From contig CM042983.1 of the NCBI GenBank assembly GCA_023678885.1, forward strand, positions 26,704,279 through 26,768,278: 64,000 nucleotides of DNA, in the 5' to 3' direction. The notes under the pieces are model-generated. The model saw only the letters and a program-made list of their open reading frames with translations. It ran no database searches and was not told where the DNA came from. Positions 1 to 11,968 of this stretch are shown one piece after another (the first letter of the stretch is position 1; each line of letters opens with the position of its first letter). Source of the DNA: Pogostemon cablin. Taxonomy: Eukaryota; Streptophyta; Magnoliopsida; Lamiales; Lamiaceae. A program made the position numbers and the translations under genes.

Positions 1-1624
1 CGAACATTGATGGAAAGATCCCTCAATAGCATCATTAGTGTCACTTCTAAATATTCCATTTTGTCCCATCACTAGAGCAGCATTTGGAGCTTGCGCAAGA
101 GCATGTTCAAGGGCTGTCCTCCACTCATACAAGTCCTCAGATGTTTCTGCCTGACATTAGAAACAAAAAAGGGCAAACAACTGTTTAATTACAAGCTAAT
201 GCAGATAATTATTAAGAGAATAAATCATATAAACAACCAGTTAGTGTAAGCAGGAAACAGACAAGATTGTGCAAACATTTGTTAACCTTAAGAGTGAACG
301 CTCGCCCATCACGTCCATCAGGAAACAAAACTGTTAGAAGCTTCTTGTCTTCTCTAACAACAACACTGCAAACGCCAAACAGGATGAAACAAAAAAATTG
401 CTGTAGATACATAGATAGATCAAAAGTAAGAGAAAACCTCTATCTAATACCTTCCTGAATTATTTAAATCTATGCCACCCAAAGTCAAATTTACTTCACC
501 GCCACGCTGTGGAAGCACACTCTAAACAAAGTGAAATTATGGATATATAAGGCAATAGTACTAATATGAAAAAAGTACTATGAAACTGGTCAACCAGAAC
601 CACATTTATTGATGATGTGAAATTAGCAGATTAAGGAATCAATTATATTGCATACATATAAGGAACGGGAAAATGAAGAAGAAAAAGGGAACTAACAGGA
701 TCACTTTTAAAGAAAACCAAAGAAGTGCGTGTAAGAATAAACCATCTCTTCTTCCAAGATTTCCAACCTAAACCTGCAAAAAGTTTTAAGTGTTTAAAGG
801 ATGCATGAAATTAAATAGCCCAACCAAAATACAGTAATAAACACAAACTTGACACCTGAGTCATAAACACTTTTGTCAATACAGAGAAGATGGAAGTAAT
901 GAATTCTTTATTTATTGAGTACACATAAACACTTAGAACTCACATTTGCACTAAGATGGAAGTAAATGTAACATATATCCATTAAAAAGAAATGCAATTA
1001 AATGAACCCAATTAAGGAAAACACAGTTTGCTCAAATGAGGAATATCATATTTTGTAACTCGGCAAAACTGAATAATGAGAAGCACAGAGAGAAGTGAGA
1101 AGAATTTTTTAAAAAATTGCATTTAAGGCAACTCAGGGGCAGTGGAAGTTGATATCCGTGCATCCTCTTAAAAAAAATATATATGTAGAAAAAATTAAAA
1201 TAAATAAATAATTATAATTTCTACGAATCACAAAAGCACTAACCTTTCGAAGATATAAGCAGATGTCCGCTCTTGAATATCTACAAATTACAGAGATCTC
1301 GTAAAGAAAAACAACGCAAAATATGGAAAGATATCAAATCACAACCTCATCACTATTCATTCATCTCAAATTACAGCAATCCAGGGCCAAGCTAAAACAA
1401 ATTAACAAGTCTCTTATTACGTTGATAGGTTTTCAGCTTCACCTTGACTAAGTTTGACTAGAAGAACACACACCATTTTTGCCCCCCATTTCTCTTCATT
1501 CACTCACACAAAATGAGAAAAAAAAAATTACTTCGATAATTATAACATTAAACAAGAGCTAAAGCATTACCGTATTTGAGTTGCCAATGCGAGGGCGTTC
1601 AAATTCGGCAAGAGAAGCCGACAT
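1..1624 (-). CDS. PHGAP: PH-domain RhoGAP (ROP GTPase-activating protein), N-terminal part
   Basis: 5' part of a plant RhoGAP with an N-terminal pleckstrin-homology domain (PHGAP/REN1 family). The family stimulates GTP hydrolysis by ROP GTPases at the plasma membrane. Six exons read leftwards with GT-AG introns: 1624-1571, 1280-1244, 773-697, 521-451, 365-287 and 150 to beyond 1. Joined, they keep one open frame of 156 visible codons. The ATG at 1624 gives MSASLAEFERPR, an opening I recognise in this family. PH-core blocks follow: GLGWKSWKKRWF (residues 31-42), GGEVNLTLGGIDLNNSG (63-79), EDKKLLTVLFPDGRDG (85-100) and EDLYEWRTALEHALAQAP (111-128). The RhoGAP domain with its arginine finger lies outside the window. 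Odd point: the last visible residues read FHQCS where relatives as I remember them have FHQW. The exact paralogue (PHGAP1, PHGAP2 or REN1) is not resolved. Confidence 0.9.
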
Positions 1625-1800
1625 TGTTCAAATTTCCCTTTTCAAGGTAAAGTTATCATCATCTCAACTAGGATTCAACGCCGGGTCGACCCGGATCGAA
1701 CTCAGGCTAAAGAATCGATGAAGATCTGTACAAGTAAAGACGAACAGCAAGAACTGGATTTTCTCTCCCAATCTCTCTCTCTTATCTTTTATTCTTCATT
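1625..1800 (-). promoter_or_regulatory. 5' leader / proximal promoter of the RhoGAP gene
   Basis: Upstream of the ATG at 1624. On the coding strand it is purine-rich around 1755-1795 (GAGAGAGA runs), as in many plant 5' leaders. No TATA box could be assigned with confidence and the transcription start is unknown. Confidence 0.35.
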
Positions 1801-1918
1801 TTCTTTTTCCTTCATTTCAGAAAGCAAAGATAAATAATGGATAGATGAAGCATTAGCTGCAACCAACCAGAATTGGCTCCTCTGCTTTGTTTTTAGTTCT
1901 ACGTTTGTGTTTAATAAT

Positions 1919-1949
1919 GGGTGGGGTGGGGTGGGGTGGGGTGGGGTGG
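1919..1949 (+). repeat. (GGGGT)n tract, G-quadruplex-capable
   Basis: Five GGGG runs separated by single T, with a partial run at each end. Four or more G-runs with one-base loops meet the usual G-quadruplex criterion. It lies about 300 bases upstream of the RhoGAP start codon, on the template strand for that gene. Confidence 0.9.
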
Positions 1950-2346
1950 TAGTGTAATAGTTGTTGAGAGTAGTAATTAGCTTTCTAAACGAATTTAATT
2001 TGATCGAATTATTTTTTGAATTATTGAAAAATGTTGTACAAGACATTAGTATGTGTTGCCAAAAACTTTCACACTAGTGTTTTAAATTAATTAATTAATC
2101 AATTGAAATTAAAGAAAAGAACTAGGAAATTTTTGTACGGTAGATTTTGATGATACAGCAGTAGAAATAGAGATCTCATATACTTTATTATTTATAGTGT
2201 TTGAATTGAAGATTAGCAAGGAAAGAGTAAGAAATATTTTAGTGTAAATCTAAGTAGGAAATTGCGGTACTACGCAAAATGAGCTTAATCAAGAATTGTG
2301 AAAGGAATATTGCTAGGTAGAGATCCTATTTTATCTTAACATATAT

Positions 2347-2534
2347 TTTATGAGTGAGCTCCTGTGCACCCGGGCGCACGGAGCAAATTCCGTGCGCCTT
2401 TACAATTTTCATGCCCCTTTACAATTTAAACCCCTAGCAATACATAGGTTTAAATATGATTGGAGGAGAGGTTGTGTTCACACGGGGACACGGAGCATCT
2501 TTCCGTGTCCCCCGGCGCACAGGAGCTTTTGCCA
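2347..2534. mobile_element. Fold-back / MITE-like element with two subterminal hairpins
   Basis: A 188-bp block lies between two 20-bp direct repeats with one mismatch (2327-2346 and 2535-2554). Inside are terminal inverted arms AGCTCCTGTGC (2357-2367) and GCACAGGAGCT (2517-2527). Next to each arm is a GC-rich hairpin: a 9-bp stem at 2373-2398 and a 10-11-bp stem at 2484-2512. GC content is far above the surroundings. I do not recognise the family, and a 20-bp flanking repeat is longer than usual MITE target-site duplications. The open frame across it is short and probably meaningless. Confidence 0.6.
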
Positions 2535-2677
2535 TATTTTATCTTGACATATATAATTAGAAAGTAGTTTCTTAAAATAATTTTTATAAAAACACGTGTC
2601 ATAATCTAAAGGAATTGTAATATTTAAAACACGTGTTATTGTATTATTGGTTAATTCCTATTTATTATAATTAAATT

Positions 2678-2751
2678 CTTAAAAATATTAATCAAAATAT
2701 GTATAAATAGTTTGCTTAAAAATATTAATCAAAATATGTATAAATAGTTTT
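2678..2751. repeat. Tandem duplication, 37-bp unit, two copies
   Basis: The AT-rich unit beginning CTTAAAAATATTAATC occurs at 2678 and again at 2715. Non-coding. Confidence 0.85.
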
Positions 2752-3035
2752 TAAATGATATATTTTAACTTTTTTTTAATTAGTTATAAGAAGAAAAAAA
2801 ATTATATTTTTAAAATGAGCGATAGTTATTTAGAAATATAATAAAATAATAAATAACACAAATAATAAGAGAAAAATTGTTATAAGCATTAGAAGTTGAA
2901 TTAATTTTTTTATTTTATTATATTTTATTTATATAAAAAACATATAGTGCATAATTTAATTTTTATTTATATTAACTTTATTCCATCAAAAGGACCAATA
3001 TTTATATACTTAAATTTAATCCAAATACGTTTATA

Positions 3036-3039
<4 letters not shown>

Positions 3040-3073
<34 letters not shown>
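3040..3073. repeat. (TA)n microsatellite
   Basis: Uninterrupted TA dinucleotides, about 17 repeats. Confidence 0.95.
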
Positions 3074-3079
<6 letters not shown>

Positions 3080-3360
3080 TATATAGCAATTATTTATAGC
3101 AATTATTTAAAATATTTTAATAATTTTGTTTATATATATATATTAGGTATAGTATAGTAATTTCCTTTTTCGCTAGTTTTACTATTTATTTATTTATTTT
3201 TCCTATACACTTATTATGACTTATTTACTTTAGTGTTATTAATTGTAATAATTAATAAATAAATCATTCGATATAAATAAATTAATTAGTATCAAATCAA
3301 ATAAAAAAAGAACAAATTGAGATTTTCTTTTTTATATAATTAATATTTATTTTAGACAAA

Positions 3361-3560
3361 CAGTAAAATTAAGGATTTATTATTAAGAGTTGCATACTTT
3401 GATCATAATTGCACTAAAATACAATGAAAAAAATGAAATACTAACAACTACATAAATATACAGTAAAATTAAGGATTTATTATTAAGACTTGCATACTTT
3501 GATCATAATTGCACTTAAATACAATGAAAAAAATGAAATACTAACAACTACATAAATATA
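3361..3560. repeat. Tandem duplication, 100-bp unit, two copies
   Basis: The segment beginning CAGTAAAATTAAGG at 3361 repeats exactly in register at 3461. Only about two differences are visible, so the duplication is recent. Confidence 0.95.
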
Positions 3561-3930
3561 CAGCAAACAGACAAAATTTCCCTTGTGTGTTCACACATTT
3601 TTTTAGAGAGACTGGGAAAATAATAAATAGCTTTCAATTGTATTATATTATAAAGTAATATTTAAAAAAATACAAGTCAAGATTCTTTCAAATAATTAGA
3701 ATATATATACATATATATTAACTTTTAACATAATTTGCTGCAAATTCTTTATAATGATGAAAGAAATTGTCTAGCTATAAGAAAAAAATTCTTAATTAAT
3801 GTTGTTACGTTATATAACACGGATTATTTAATTGTATAAAATAAGAATAGTAATTAAATGATCCTGCGTTGTACGTGATTTCATACTAGTATATATATTA
3901 GTGAATTATAACTAATCCAATACATTTTTT

Positions 3931-4816
3931 TACGGCTGCTCTTGGCTTGTTGATTTAGTACTTGGAAGATTAAGATATTTGACGACGAAGCCAAGAATGA
4001 ATACAATCAAACATAATAGAACTACCAAAAGAGGGATTAAAACCAATAAAAGACTCAATTCCCACCAAAGAACTCAACCGATTTTATTACTATCCCTTAG
4101 AACAACACTCGTGAAACTTCCCTTTTTCTACAAGCGTAATGTCTAAAGTGAGCCTTCGTAACCTGCCTCTCCCATATGAGAGAGGTTATTTATATCATCT
4201 AAAAACTCTAATCTGGAGCCAATCGCCTTGCGCCATTTGGATGGAGACAAGCCGTCTTTAATGGAGCTGCCTGGTACGCCGACCAGCCCGGGGAGAAATT
4301 TGGATGCCACTAGTTGCTTTTCGCAGGGTTTCTCAGAGCATCTCCGTCCTTTGCTAGCTTTCCATTGGTCGTTGAGTAAGACGTGCCAGTCAGTTGCTGT
4401 CTTCTAGTTAGGATTGTTGTCCAAGACATCTCTTCTTCTCGTTAGCCTTGTCTTCTAGCCTGCCGCATCTGTCAGTCTTCATGATGGTGTTTGTTATTTA
4501 CTGCCCTACTTCTGTAGTCCATTTGGCCTTTGGACAGGTTGATTTCCGGCATTGTGGTGCTCGTTTGAACCCTCAGGCAGGGGGAGGATGTCGCCGAGGT
4601 TCCCTGCCGAAGGTGCTTTCTGGCTTTGGCCCTTTAATGGTTTCCTTCTTTATCATTTCCTCAACCGGGCCTTTGGGCTGCAGTGACCTCCTTGGGGTGC
4701 CTTAATTATGGTGTCCTCGGTTTGGGCCGCTAGAGGATTGAGCCTCTTTCTTCAGGTACTATAGAGGTTCTTGGGCTTTTGGGCCTAAAAGCATGGGGGA
4801 TATAATACCCATAACA
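3931..4816 (-). repeat. 3' LTR of the Tat-like element
   Basis: 886 bp matching 39655-40544. In element orientation it begins TGTTATGGG. The outer end reads CCGTA here but CCGTCA in the other LTR, so the terminal CA is damaged. TATAAATA box on the minus strand at 4187-4194. I counted roughly 65 differences between the two LTRs by eye (about 7%). The plus-strand ORF inside is not a gene. Confidence 0.9.
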
Positions 4817-4832
4817 TTAGCCCCTCGAGCCT
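4817..4832 (-). other. Polypurine-tract region beside the Tat 3' LTR
   Basis: In element orientation GCTCGAGGGGCTAA directly precedes the LTR start TGTTATGG. This is where plus-strand priming normally starts. Confidence 0.5.
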
Positions 4833-5370
4833 GAATAATTTCATGACTTGAGATTGTTCAGAGTCGAACCGTATTTCACGGGCTATATCCCTCATGCTTC
4901 GGTGTCTGTGATATTAGGGTTATTTCCCTCTCGGCTCTTTGTTGTTCCCGTCTTCATCCTGATAAGTTCCTGTATTATCGGGCTCTCTACGACGTCTTTG
5001 AGGTATTTTCATTCAGGTGAGGGGTACTTCTGATATTTTGGGTGTAACTGTCGATTTGAATTTTGAATTTTGAATCTTTTTTGCCAGTTTCCCTTTCCCT
5101 TCTCCCTCTTTTTTTCTCTTGATCCTGTAAGCGGTTGGCATTCCTTTTATTCAGGGCGTTCATCTTCTTCCTCCAGGTATTGTTCTCTCCTCTCTCTTTT
5201 TTCCTTTCTTTTCCTGACTTTCTCTTTTCGCTTCTCTAAGTTTCCGCCGCCGGCGCTTAGGGTTTCCTTATCCATCTCTCTCTCTGTGTTTTATTTCCTG
5301 TTATAATTAGCACGATATAGCCTGTGAGGGTTCTTCCTCTCCTCTTAGATCCCTTAGATCCCCTTCTCGT

Positions 5371-8300
5371 TTGACTAATTCTTCACTCGGTAGTTCGGGG
5401 TCCTCTTCGTTGTCTTCAGAGAAAAGTTCGGGTCTCTCGTCTCCCTCCCGGGTCGCTTTTGATCAGAGGGTTACCGATTTTGTTTCTACTTTTTTGTTAG
5501 AGCACAATTCTCAGATTCTCGACGCCGGTCCCTGGTTATTATCCCATCTCGGGGAACTTCCATGGTGAGACAAGGACACCCCCTTTTTCGCTGCTAAGGT
5601 CTCCTCGACCCTTGATGATTCTTGATTGAGAAATAGCACCGTTATTGCTCTTAGGAAATTTCAGTGTGGGGAAGGTATTGATTTCTTCCTTCCTTCTCTC
5701 GATGGCTGCATGTGTTATGCTCCACCGAATGCTATTGCAACCTACGAGTTGCAACTTGAGCTCGACCTTAGGTTCCCTCTCCATCCCTGCATTCGAGATA
5801 TTTTTGAGTTTTGGGGCATAGCCCCTACTCAATTGGCTCCCAACAATTGGGCGGCATTGATGGGGATTTGGTTCTTTTCCGCAAGAAAAATTACTCCTTC
5901 TTGACTACTGCTGAGATCAACTTCTTGTACCGGCATATCTCAAATAATAGGATGAAGGGATATTATTATTTGGTACCTCATCATACCAACCTTGTTGCCT
6001 CTCTGCCCAGTTTGGTCAAAGGGTGGAAGAATCCATGGTTCTGGGTTCGCGGTCCCTGGAGGGGAGATTCTGTCTATGACCTCGGGGATCCTCGAAATCC
6101 CACAGTGCTCCCTAGAAGTTCCTTCTTCAAGCCTGTTCTCAGTGCGTGTATGTTTCTCTCGGCTCCCTTCTATATTATTTGGGGTGTTTCCTTTGCCTTA
6201 TGCAGTAGGCGAATCGTGTGTTCTTGAGAAGTTTTCGGCAGAGTTCTAGGATGCCTTCTGTCGTATTCACAAACTTTCCAACAAAAGGCACCATTACAAG
6301 CGTTTCTCAGAGGGAAGAACATTTTCCGAGCCAATTTTACTACTTCGTCTATAGCTATGCCAGGTGATTTATTGTCATTGCTTTCTCAGTCTGCGGCATT
6401 CGTTATATAATCTCCCTTATCGTATTGACCCTTCCTCCTTTTGGTTATGTTTAGGAGACGAGAAATATTTTTTGACCGATATCTCCCGTATGGCTACTCT
6501 CTCCTCTGCTCGTCAGTGGGCCGCGCTCACTAAAGGGAAGAAGAAAGTTTCTAAGATTTCTTCTCTGAAGGACTCTGGAGCCCCTCTTACCGTGCAGCCT
6601 CTCATATCTGTCAAGATTGAAGGGCCTTCGGATCCTCTCTCCTTGAGGTTGGAGGCCGATCTCATCCAGGAGTCAGCTATGGATCTTCGGGAGAAAGTTT
6701 CCAAGAAAGCCCCTCGAGCCCCGAAGTCTAAGAAAGGGATGTCCGAGGTCGCGTTGCTAAATCTGTTGCTCCAAAACGGAAGTATAAATTGGTGAACGAG
6801 ACTTTCGAGGAGAGTACTCATGACAGTTCCACTCTCATCGTACTCCCTTCAAAGAAGGTCAGGGACGATGATATCGGTGCCGCTACTGGTGGTTCCTCTG
6901 CTGCGCCTGGTACTGCCCCTCAAGGGACTGTTGAAGTGTGTGACATCAGCTCTTCTCCTTCCCCTAAAGCTTTTACCCGGTCCTCATTTGTCACTTTTGG
7001 TCAGCAGGGTGGTCCTACTCTGTACAAATCTCAGCAGACCCCTGGAGGTACTTCCTATGACCCGACGTCTCATTGTTCTCCTTTCGAGATATGGCGATAT
7101 TATCGGGGGAAACCCCCTTTGCGTTTTTGGTCACACGATGAGTCTTCTTTTGAGGGTGCTTCCTCTGCTCTGCCTCTATCAGACCTCACCACTCTGTTTC
7201 TTCCGGTAGATCTGGTAGCAAACCAGGAGGTCTTGCAGAGGTATGGCCATTTGGATGAGGCTGGGAAGACCTTCCTCCGAACTCAGGAGCTCCTGTTAGA
7301 TTTTGATGCTCCGGCGTGTCTGGCTCGCGCTGCTACTCTTTCTTTTAAATGGTGTACTCGAGAACTCCTCGATCATATGGAAAATAAGTCCGCCAAGGAT
7401 TCTCTCCATCGCATCTCCAGCTATATAGGTCGGCAAGCACTCCACGTTGTCAATGCCTTGCACCATATTTCTGAGTTGGAACGACGTGATTCCCATTTTC
7501 AGAACGAGGTTGCTTCTCTTCTTCATAAGGTGAAAGATTGTTAGAAAAAGGTGTCTGAAGCCGGGGCAGCCGAGGCTCTAATTAGGGGTAAGTTGAGGAT
7601 CGAGCAGGATAAGAAAGCTGAGCTCCAGAAAACTTTCGAGACACTTCCTGCTTGGTATGACAGCCTGTTGGTTAAATCCGAGGAAGAGAGGAGTGCTTAG
7701 GAGCTCCAGAACAAGGTGCTTTTGGATAAGGTTGCGGTTTTGGAGGTGAAACATCAAGAAGAGATCACTACGAAGGAAACTCAGTTTCGAGCAGAGTTAT
7801 CCCAAGTTCAGAATAGTCTTCATGCTTTCTAGATGTCTTCCGAGCAGGAGCTGGAAAAAGTCCAGCAGGAGAAAGAAGCATTAGGGGTTTATTACGCCCA
7901 GAAGATCAAGGCGGCTGAGGATGTTGTTGCCGAGGTTTTAAGGGAACGTGAGCCTTGGCCAAAGTGGAACGTGTGAAGGATGCATTTCTCTTATCAGAAG
8001 CAGACAACCTATGCTATAAATAAGTTATCCTTCCGAAAACTAAGATTCACTATTTCTGTTCTTGCGCTTCTACTTTCGCTCAAGCTTCTTCTGAGAAACC
8101 GTATCCTGATTGTCTCGATGCCATGCATGGGATTCTTTGCCAAGCCATCAATGAGGAGAAGATGCCTCAGGGGGAGACTTTAAAATACGACATTGATTTT
8201 AGGGTGCTTGGCGAGTACTCCGACTTTATTACTGACGTTCCTAAGTAATCTTTCGAAGATTCTGAAGAGTAGGGATCTGATGAGGAGTTTGCCGATAGTG

Positions 8301-8690
8301 TTTTGGATCTCGCCACGGCTGACTCAGGGGCTGAGGATTCTTTCGTCAATCCCACCAAATCATTGGGGCGCTTATCTGAGAGGCACCTACTGAGGCTGGA
8401 CTTTCCGAATCTGGAGATGCACGCGCTCCTAGTCAGGCTGTTACCGCTGAGACCTCCGAATCCCTGCCTTATGAGACTACTATGGCTCCCCCTATTCCTT
8501 CGATTTCAGAGGTCGAACTCGCTTCGGATAGCACCGAGAGAGTTGATATTTCATCGGGGTCGGTGTCCTCCGAAGTTCCTTTGGCTATTCTCCGAGATGG
8601 GTCACCTAGAGGTAGAGAGCCATAGTCTGCAGACATGGTTGATTCTGAACTTCCCTCGGCTAGTCAATAAAGTGTTACCGAGCCCCTAGT
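5371..8690 (+). pseudogene. Antisense extra ORF A of the Tat-like element (gypsy-type transposon domain)
   Basis: Plus-strand gene antisense to the retroelement, between pol and the 3' LTR, the place where Tat elements carry additional ORFs. Residues such as LRFPLHPCIRDIFEFWGIAP and QLAPNNWAALMGIWFF (5760-5880) recall the plant 'putative gypsy type transposon' family (Pfam PF04195, from memory). A long charged coiled-coil part (7550-7980) and an acidic Ser/Asp-rich C-terminal part (8200-8400) follow. Two introns have good borders and keep the frame when joined: 6142-6205 and 6364-6454. Damage: stop codons near 5566, 7543, 7698 and 7831, a frameshift near 5900, and further loss after 7975. The true start is uncertain; 5371 is the first long open stretch. 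Function of the family is unknown to me. Confidence 0.65.
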
Positions 8691-9259
8691 GTTTAATCGA
8701 ATGTTTCTTCCTTATTAGGGCATTTATTCTGTACCTCCGTTGTGTTTCCTTTAATTATCGGTCGATAGAATTCTGAGTTATTTATGCTTCTCTTGTAATT
8801 CACTATTCATGAATGAAGCACTTTTCTTTCCATGTTAGTGGGTCTTGCAAGGGTATTTTGGTATTTTACCTTCAATTTAAAACATAATCGCTGTTTTTCT
8901 GTCGTGGGGTGTCACGTCCTTGGTCAAGTGCTGCAGGGATCAATCTAAGCCCTCCATTCTCCTTGGAAATTGTAAGGTCTCCACAGCCCAGCCGTTGGAT
9001 CTTAGCCATTTTTTGCTCCATAATTTCTAATGATGATACGTGCCGCCCTTCATCCTGTCAGACAGTTTTCATTTTAGTTTTTTGAAATTCAAATCTCTCG
9101 TATTCCTTCCGTATATTCTTGTATTTCATTTAACCCAATTCTCCCAATATCTTTACGATTTCTAATACTCTCGCTGCCTTTGCGATTTCTGAAAATTTTG
9201 CTCTCCTCTATCCCCCTTTTCGCCAGAACCTAATTCTTAAGCTCTTTAGTTAGTGGAAA
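8691..9259 (+). other. Spacer between the two antisense ORFs
   Basis: Probably the 3' end of ORF A and the promoter/leader of ORF B: T-rich, with no long open frame. No conserved element recognised. Confidence 0.4.
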
Positions 9260-11968
9260 ATGTCTGGTGAGGGTACTCCTCCTCCGCCTAATGTCCAAGA
9301 GGTGAATACTTCTAATAGCACGCCAGTGCACCATTCGTGGCCCGATGTTTGTAGTTCCAATCGCCTCCACAGGAAGCTACGTCCCAATATAAGGGATTTA
9401 TCTACTTCTTCCTCCTCTGGTGGCAACCAAGCTTTCGTTCCCTCTCCCGACAGGCGGTCGGTCCCTGTTGGGCCAGCCATGAGTGCTGGTGGTGCAGTGA
9501 TATTCATTGATGTGGATTTAGGCGCCATACTCCCTCTGAACGTGGGGGATTATCTTCCTGGTCGCCGGGATATCGGCGACTTGGGGGTCGCACTCCGAGG
9601 AATGGCTCTGCGGCTTGATTAGGTTCTAGGCTATCCCCGAGGCACTTGGAGGAACTCCATCGGTGGTATGGTAATCCCAATGTCACCTTTGAGCTTCCCT
9701 TAGACGGAGTTCCCATTTCTGATCCGCCTCCAGGTCGTATTGCATTCTATTACTCTCTCTTTCTTGCCGGTTTGTGTCTCCCCCTTCCCCCTGTTATTGG
9801 TTTGTTGTTGCAAAGGTGGGACATGGCTATAGGTCAGTTGCTGTCTTCCACTTGGTTGCGTCTAGTATCCACTAGGTCACTGTTCCATGTGTTGGGTCAC
9901 ACCATACGAGATCCGTTTGAATTAGAGTTTCTTTTCTTTTATGCTCTTTCTGGTCATTATGATGGTTTCAACCATTTGCTTCCCCGCAATAATCATCATT
10001 TTCTGGGGGCTTCTAATATTATTGGCCGAAGCTGGGAGCAGGTCTGGTTCTGGTTGGGTGGTGATTATCATACCCGTGTGAATGGTGTGTCCATGACTTT
10101 TTCTGTCCGATTTCTTCCGTTGGATAAGCGTATGATTCTTTCCTGTCTTCCATGATCTGGACTATCTTTTGCAGTCTCTGATGTTCTTTTCTGACATTTA
10201 TATCATGCAGGTCCCCCTTATCGTCCCCTTGAATGGCTGAGTGATGGTTTCCACTGTGTTTATGAGATTTTATCTCGCGGGAGGAATACTTACCACGTTT
10301 CTCCATTGCTTTCCGAGCCTGTCCTAGTTTCAGCTAGATTATCTACCCTCGGCCGTGGCGCTACAACTGGTAATCCCTTTTTTTATTCTGTTTTTGTTCC
10401 CTTGATCTCATTCCTGACCTTTCTTTTGTGTTCCACAAGCGAGCTCCAGAATGCCCTGTCTCCAATGGGATCGACGGGTTCTATGGCTGGTTTGTCATTA
10501 ACTGTGTACAAGTATGTATACTAGTTTTCGGATGATGAAGCCAACTCCGATTATTCTGCTCGTTCTCCATCTCGTGACGAAAATAATGAAATAGATGACC
10601 TGTCTGTTGGGTCCGAAGATATAAAACTTGGTGAAGATCTGTTGGCTGTGCAGCTTACCAAAAATAGAGTTTTCCCCCTTTATCTCCTTTCTGTCAATAG
10701 TTGCGTAGCTCACTCGCTGTCCCTTCTGGTGTTTCTTCCGCTCCTAGTTCTGAATCTGCCTCTGCTTCCCTGCTCGGAAGAGAGAAATGAGTGTTTATGA
10801 GCATGGTGGGCCTTCTCGGCCAATTGGAATTAGCTATGTGTCTCGTCCATCCCCTTTCATTGGTGAGTTCGACCTTCTTGCTAAAAGATTAAGGGGGATA
10901 ATTATCTCTGTTCGTGCTTCGTTATCCTTTTCGTGTTCGTTGCATTCTTACCCATGGTGTCTTATTGCAGATCCTCCTCTCGTCGAGCCCGAGGCCGGAG
11001 TAGTTCCTTAGGAAGATCCAGAGAAGGATCCTGAGGAGGATCCCGAGGAAGATTCTGAGGAAGATCCCAAGGATGACACAGAGGAGGATCCTGAGCTGGC
11101 GGAAGTTCCCAAAGTTTGGGAGGGCCGCGGCTCCGAAGCCGAGGACTATGATATGATGGTTGGGCAGAGAGTGAGGTCTGCTTCCAGAGCTAATGTTAGT
11201 TCTGCCCCTTCTACCTCTCACGATGTCCAGACAGTTCCTCTTCCCAATCCGAACCTCACAGGTGCTGCTGCAACAACCAATCCTATCGATGTTGATGCTG
11301 AAGCTGCTGGGTTGGCCACCGAGAGGGCCCTTGCACGAGGAAAAGACACAGTTGAGGAAGATGATGAACCTGACCTGGCTGAGTTTTGGGAGCTAGGGAC
11401 CCAGGGTTTTATTGCAGGTGTCTCTCATCCTGCCCCTCGTCAAGCTTTGCCGACTGTTGTCCCCAATTCTCTTTCGTAAGATTCTTCTGATTTAGCCGTG
11501 ATGACTGGAGTTGCTATTGCTTCCCTTACCTCTTCTTTGCACTTTATGGACCAATATCGTTTATTCGCTAATTGGGTTATTGATAGTTTCGAGGGGTCTT
11601 TCGCTAGCTTCGAGGAGAGATTGAATGCCTTTGAGATCGAGAATGCTGAGCTAACCTCAATTGTCACGCATCAGAGAGAAAGGTTGGAGGTCTCGGATTT
11701 TGAGGTTGATGTGGGGCGAGCTACTCTCGAATCTGTGGAGGTAAGTCTGACTGAGGCTGTGGCTGCCAGAAATGCTACGAGAGTCGAGGCCGCTGAGGCG
11801 CATGCTAGATTGGTTGAAGCTGAGGCTCATATCCGAGCCTTGGAGCAGTGCATTCCTCGTCCTGGTTCAGCAGAAGAATGGGCCCTTCGTGCTGAAGCTC
11901 AGCTAAAGGAGATGGAGGACAAAATGGCGAGTATTTTCCATACCTTTAGCAGCCGAAAGAAAGACTAA
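9260..11968 (+). pseudogene. Antisense extra ORF B of the Tat-like element, spliced
   Basis: Second plus-strand gene, antisense to gag-pol. It starts MSGEGTPPPPN at 9260. A block DGVPISDPPPGRIAFYYSLF with LAGLCLPLPPVIGLLLQRW (9706-9825) matches the general pattern of the gypsy-type transposon family and of ORF A. Introns at 10130-10210 and 10863-10970 join exons in frame; another likely one is 10370 to about 10439. An acidic EDPEED-type repeat (11010-11100), a long region, then a C-terminal coiled coil (11600-11890, heptad-like EAEAHARLVEAEAHIRAL) ending SRKKD at 11968 complete it. In-frame stops near 9620, 10522, 11009 and 11477 and a frame change near 9640 make it a pseudogene in this copy. 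Role unknown; the introns show it was transcribed from its own strand, not from the element's genomic RNA. Confidence 0.65.

Larger units (their letters stand above)
2560..3930. other. AT-rich intergenic spacer
   Basis: No gene-like open frame on either strand. It holds a (TA)n microsatellite (3040-3073), the 37-bp and 100-bp tandem duplications listed separately, and otherwise featureless A/T-rich DNA up to the left LTR of the Tat element. Confidence 0.7.

Noticed and set aside
3922..3930. ACATT as target duplication of the Tat element
   Set aside because: Present on the right directly after the LTR, but on the left four T's lie between it and the LTR, so not claimed.
4448..4705. 85-codon ORF in the Tat LTR (also 40174-40413)
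   Set aside because: Lies inside the LTR; the two copies differ in length and frame ends; no coding signature.
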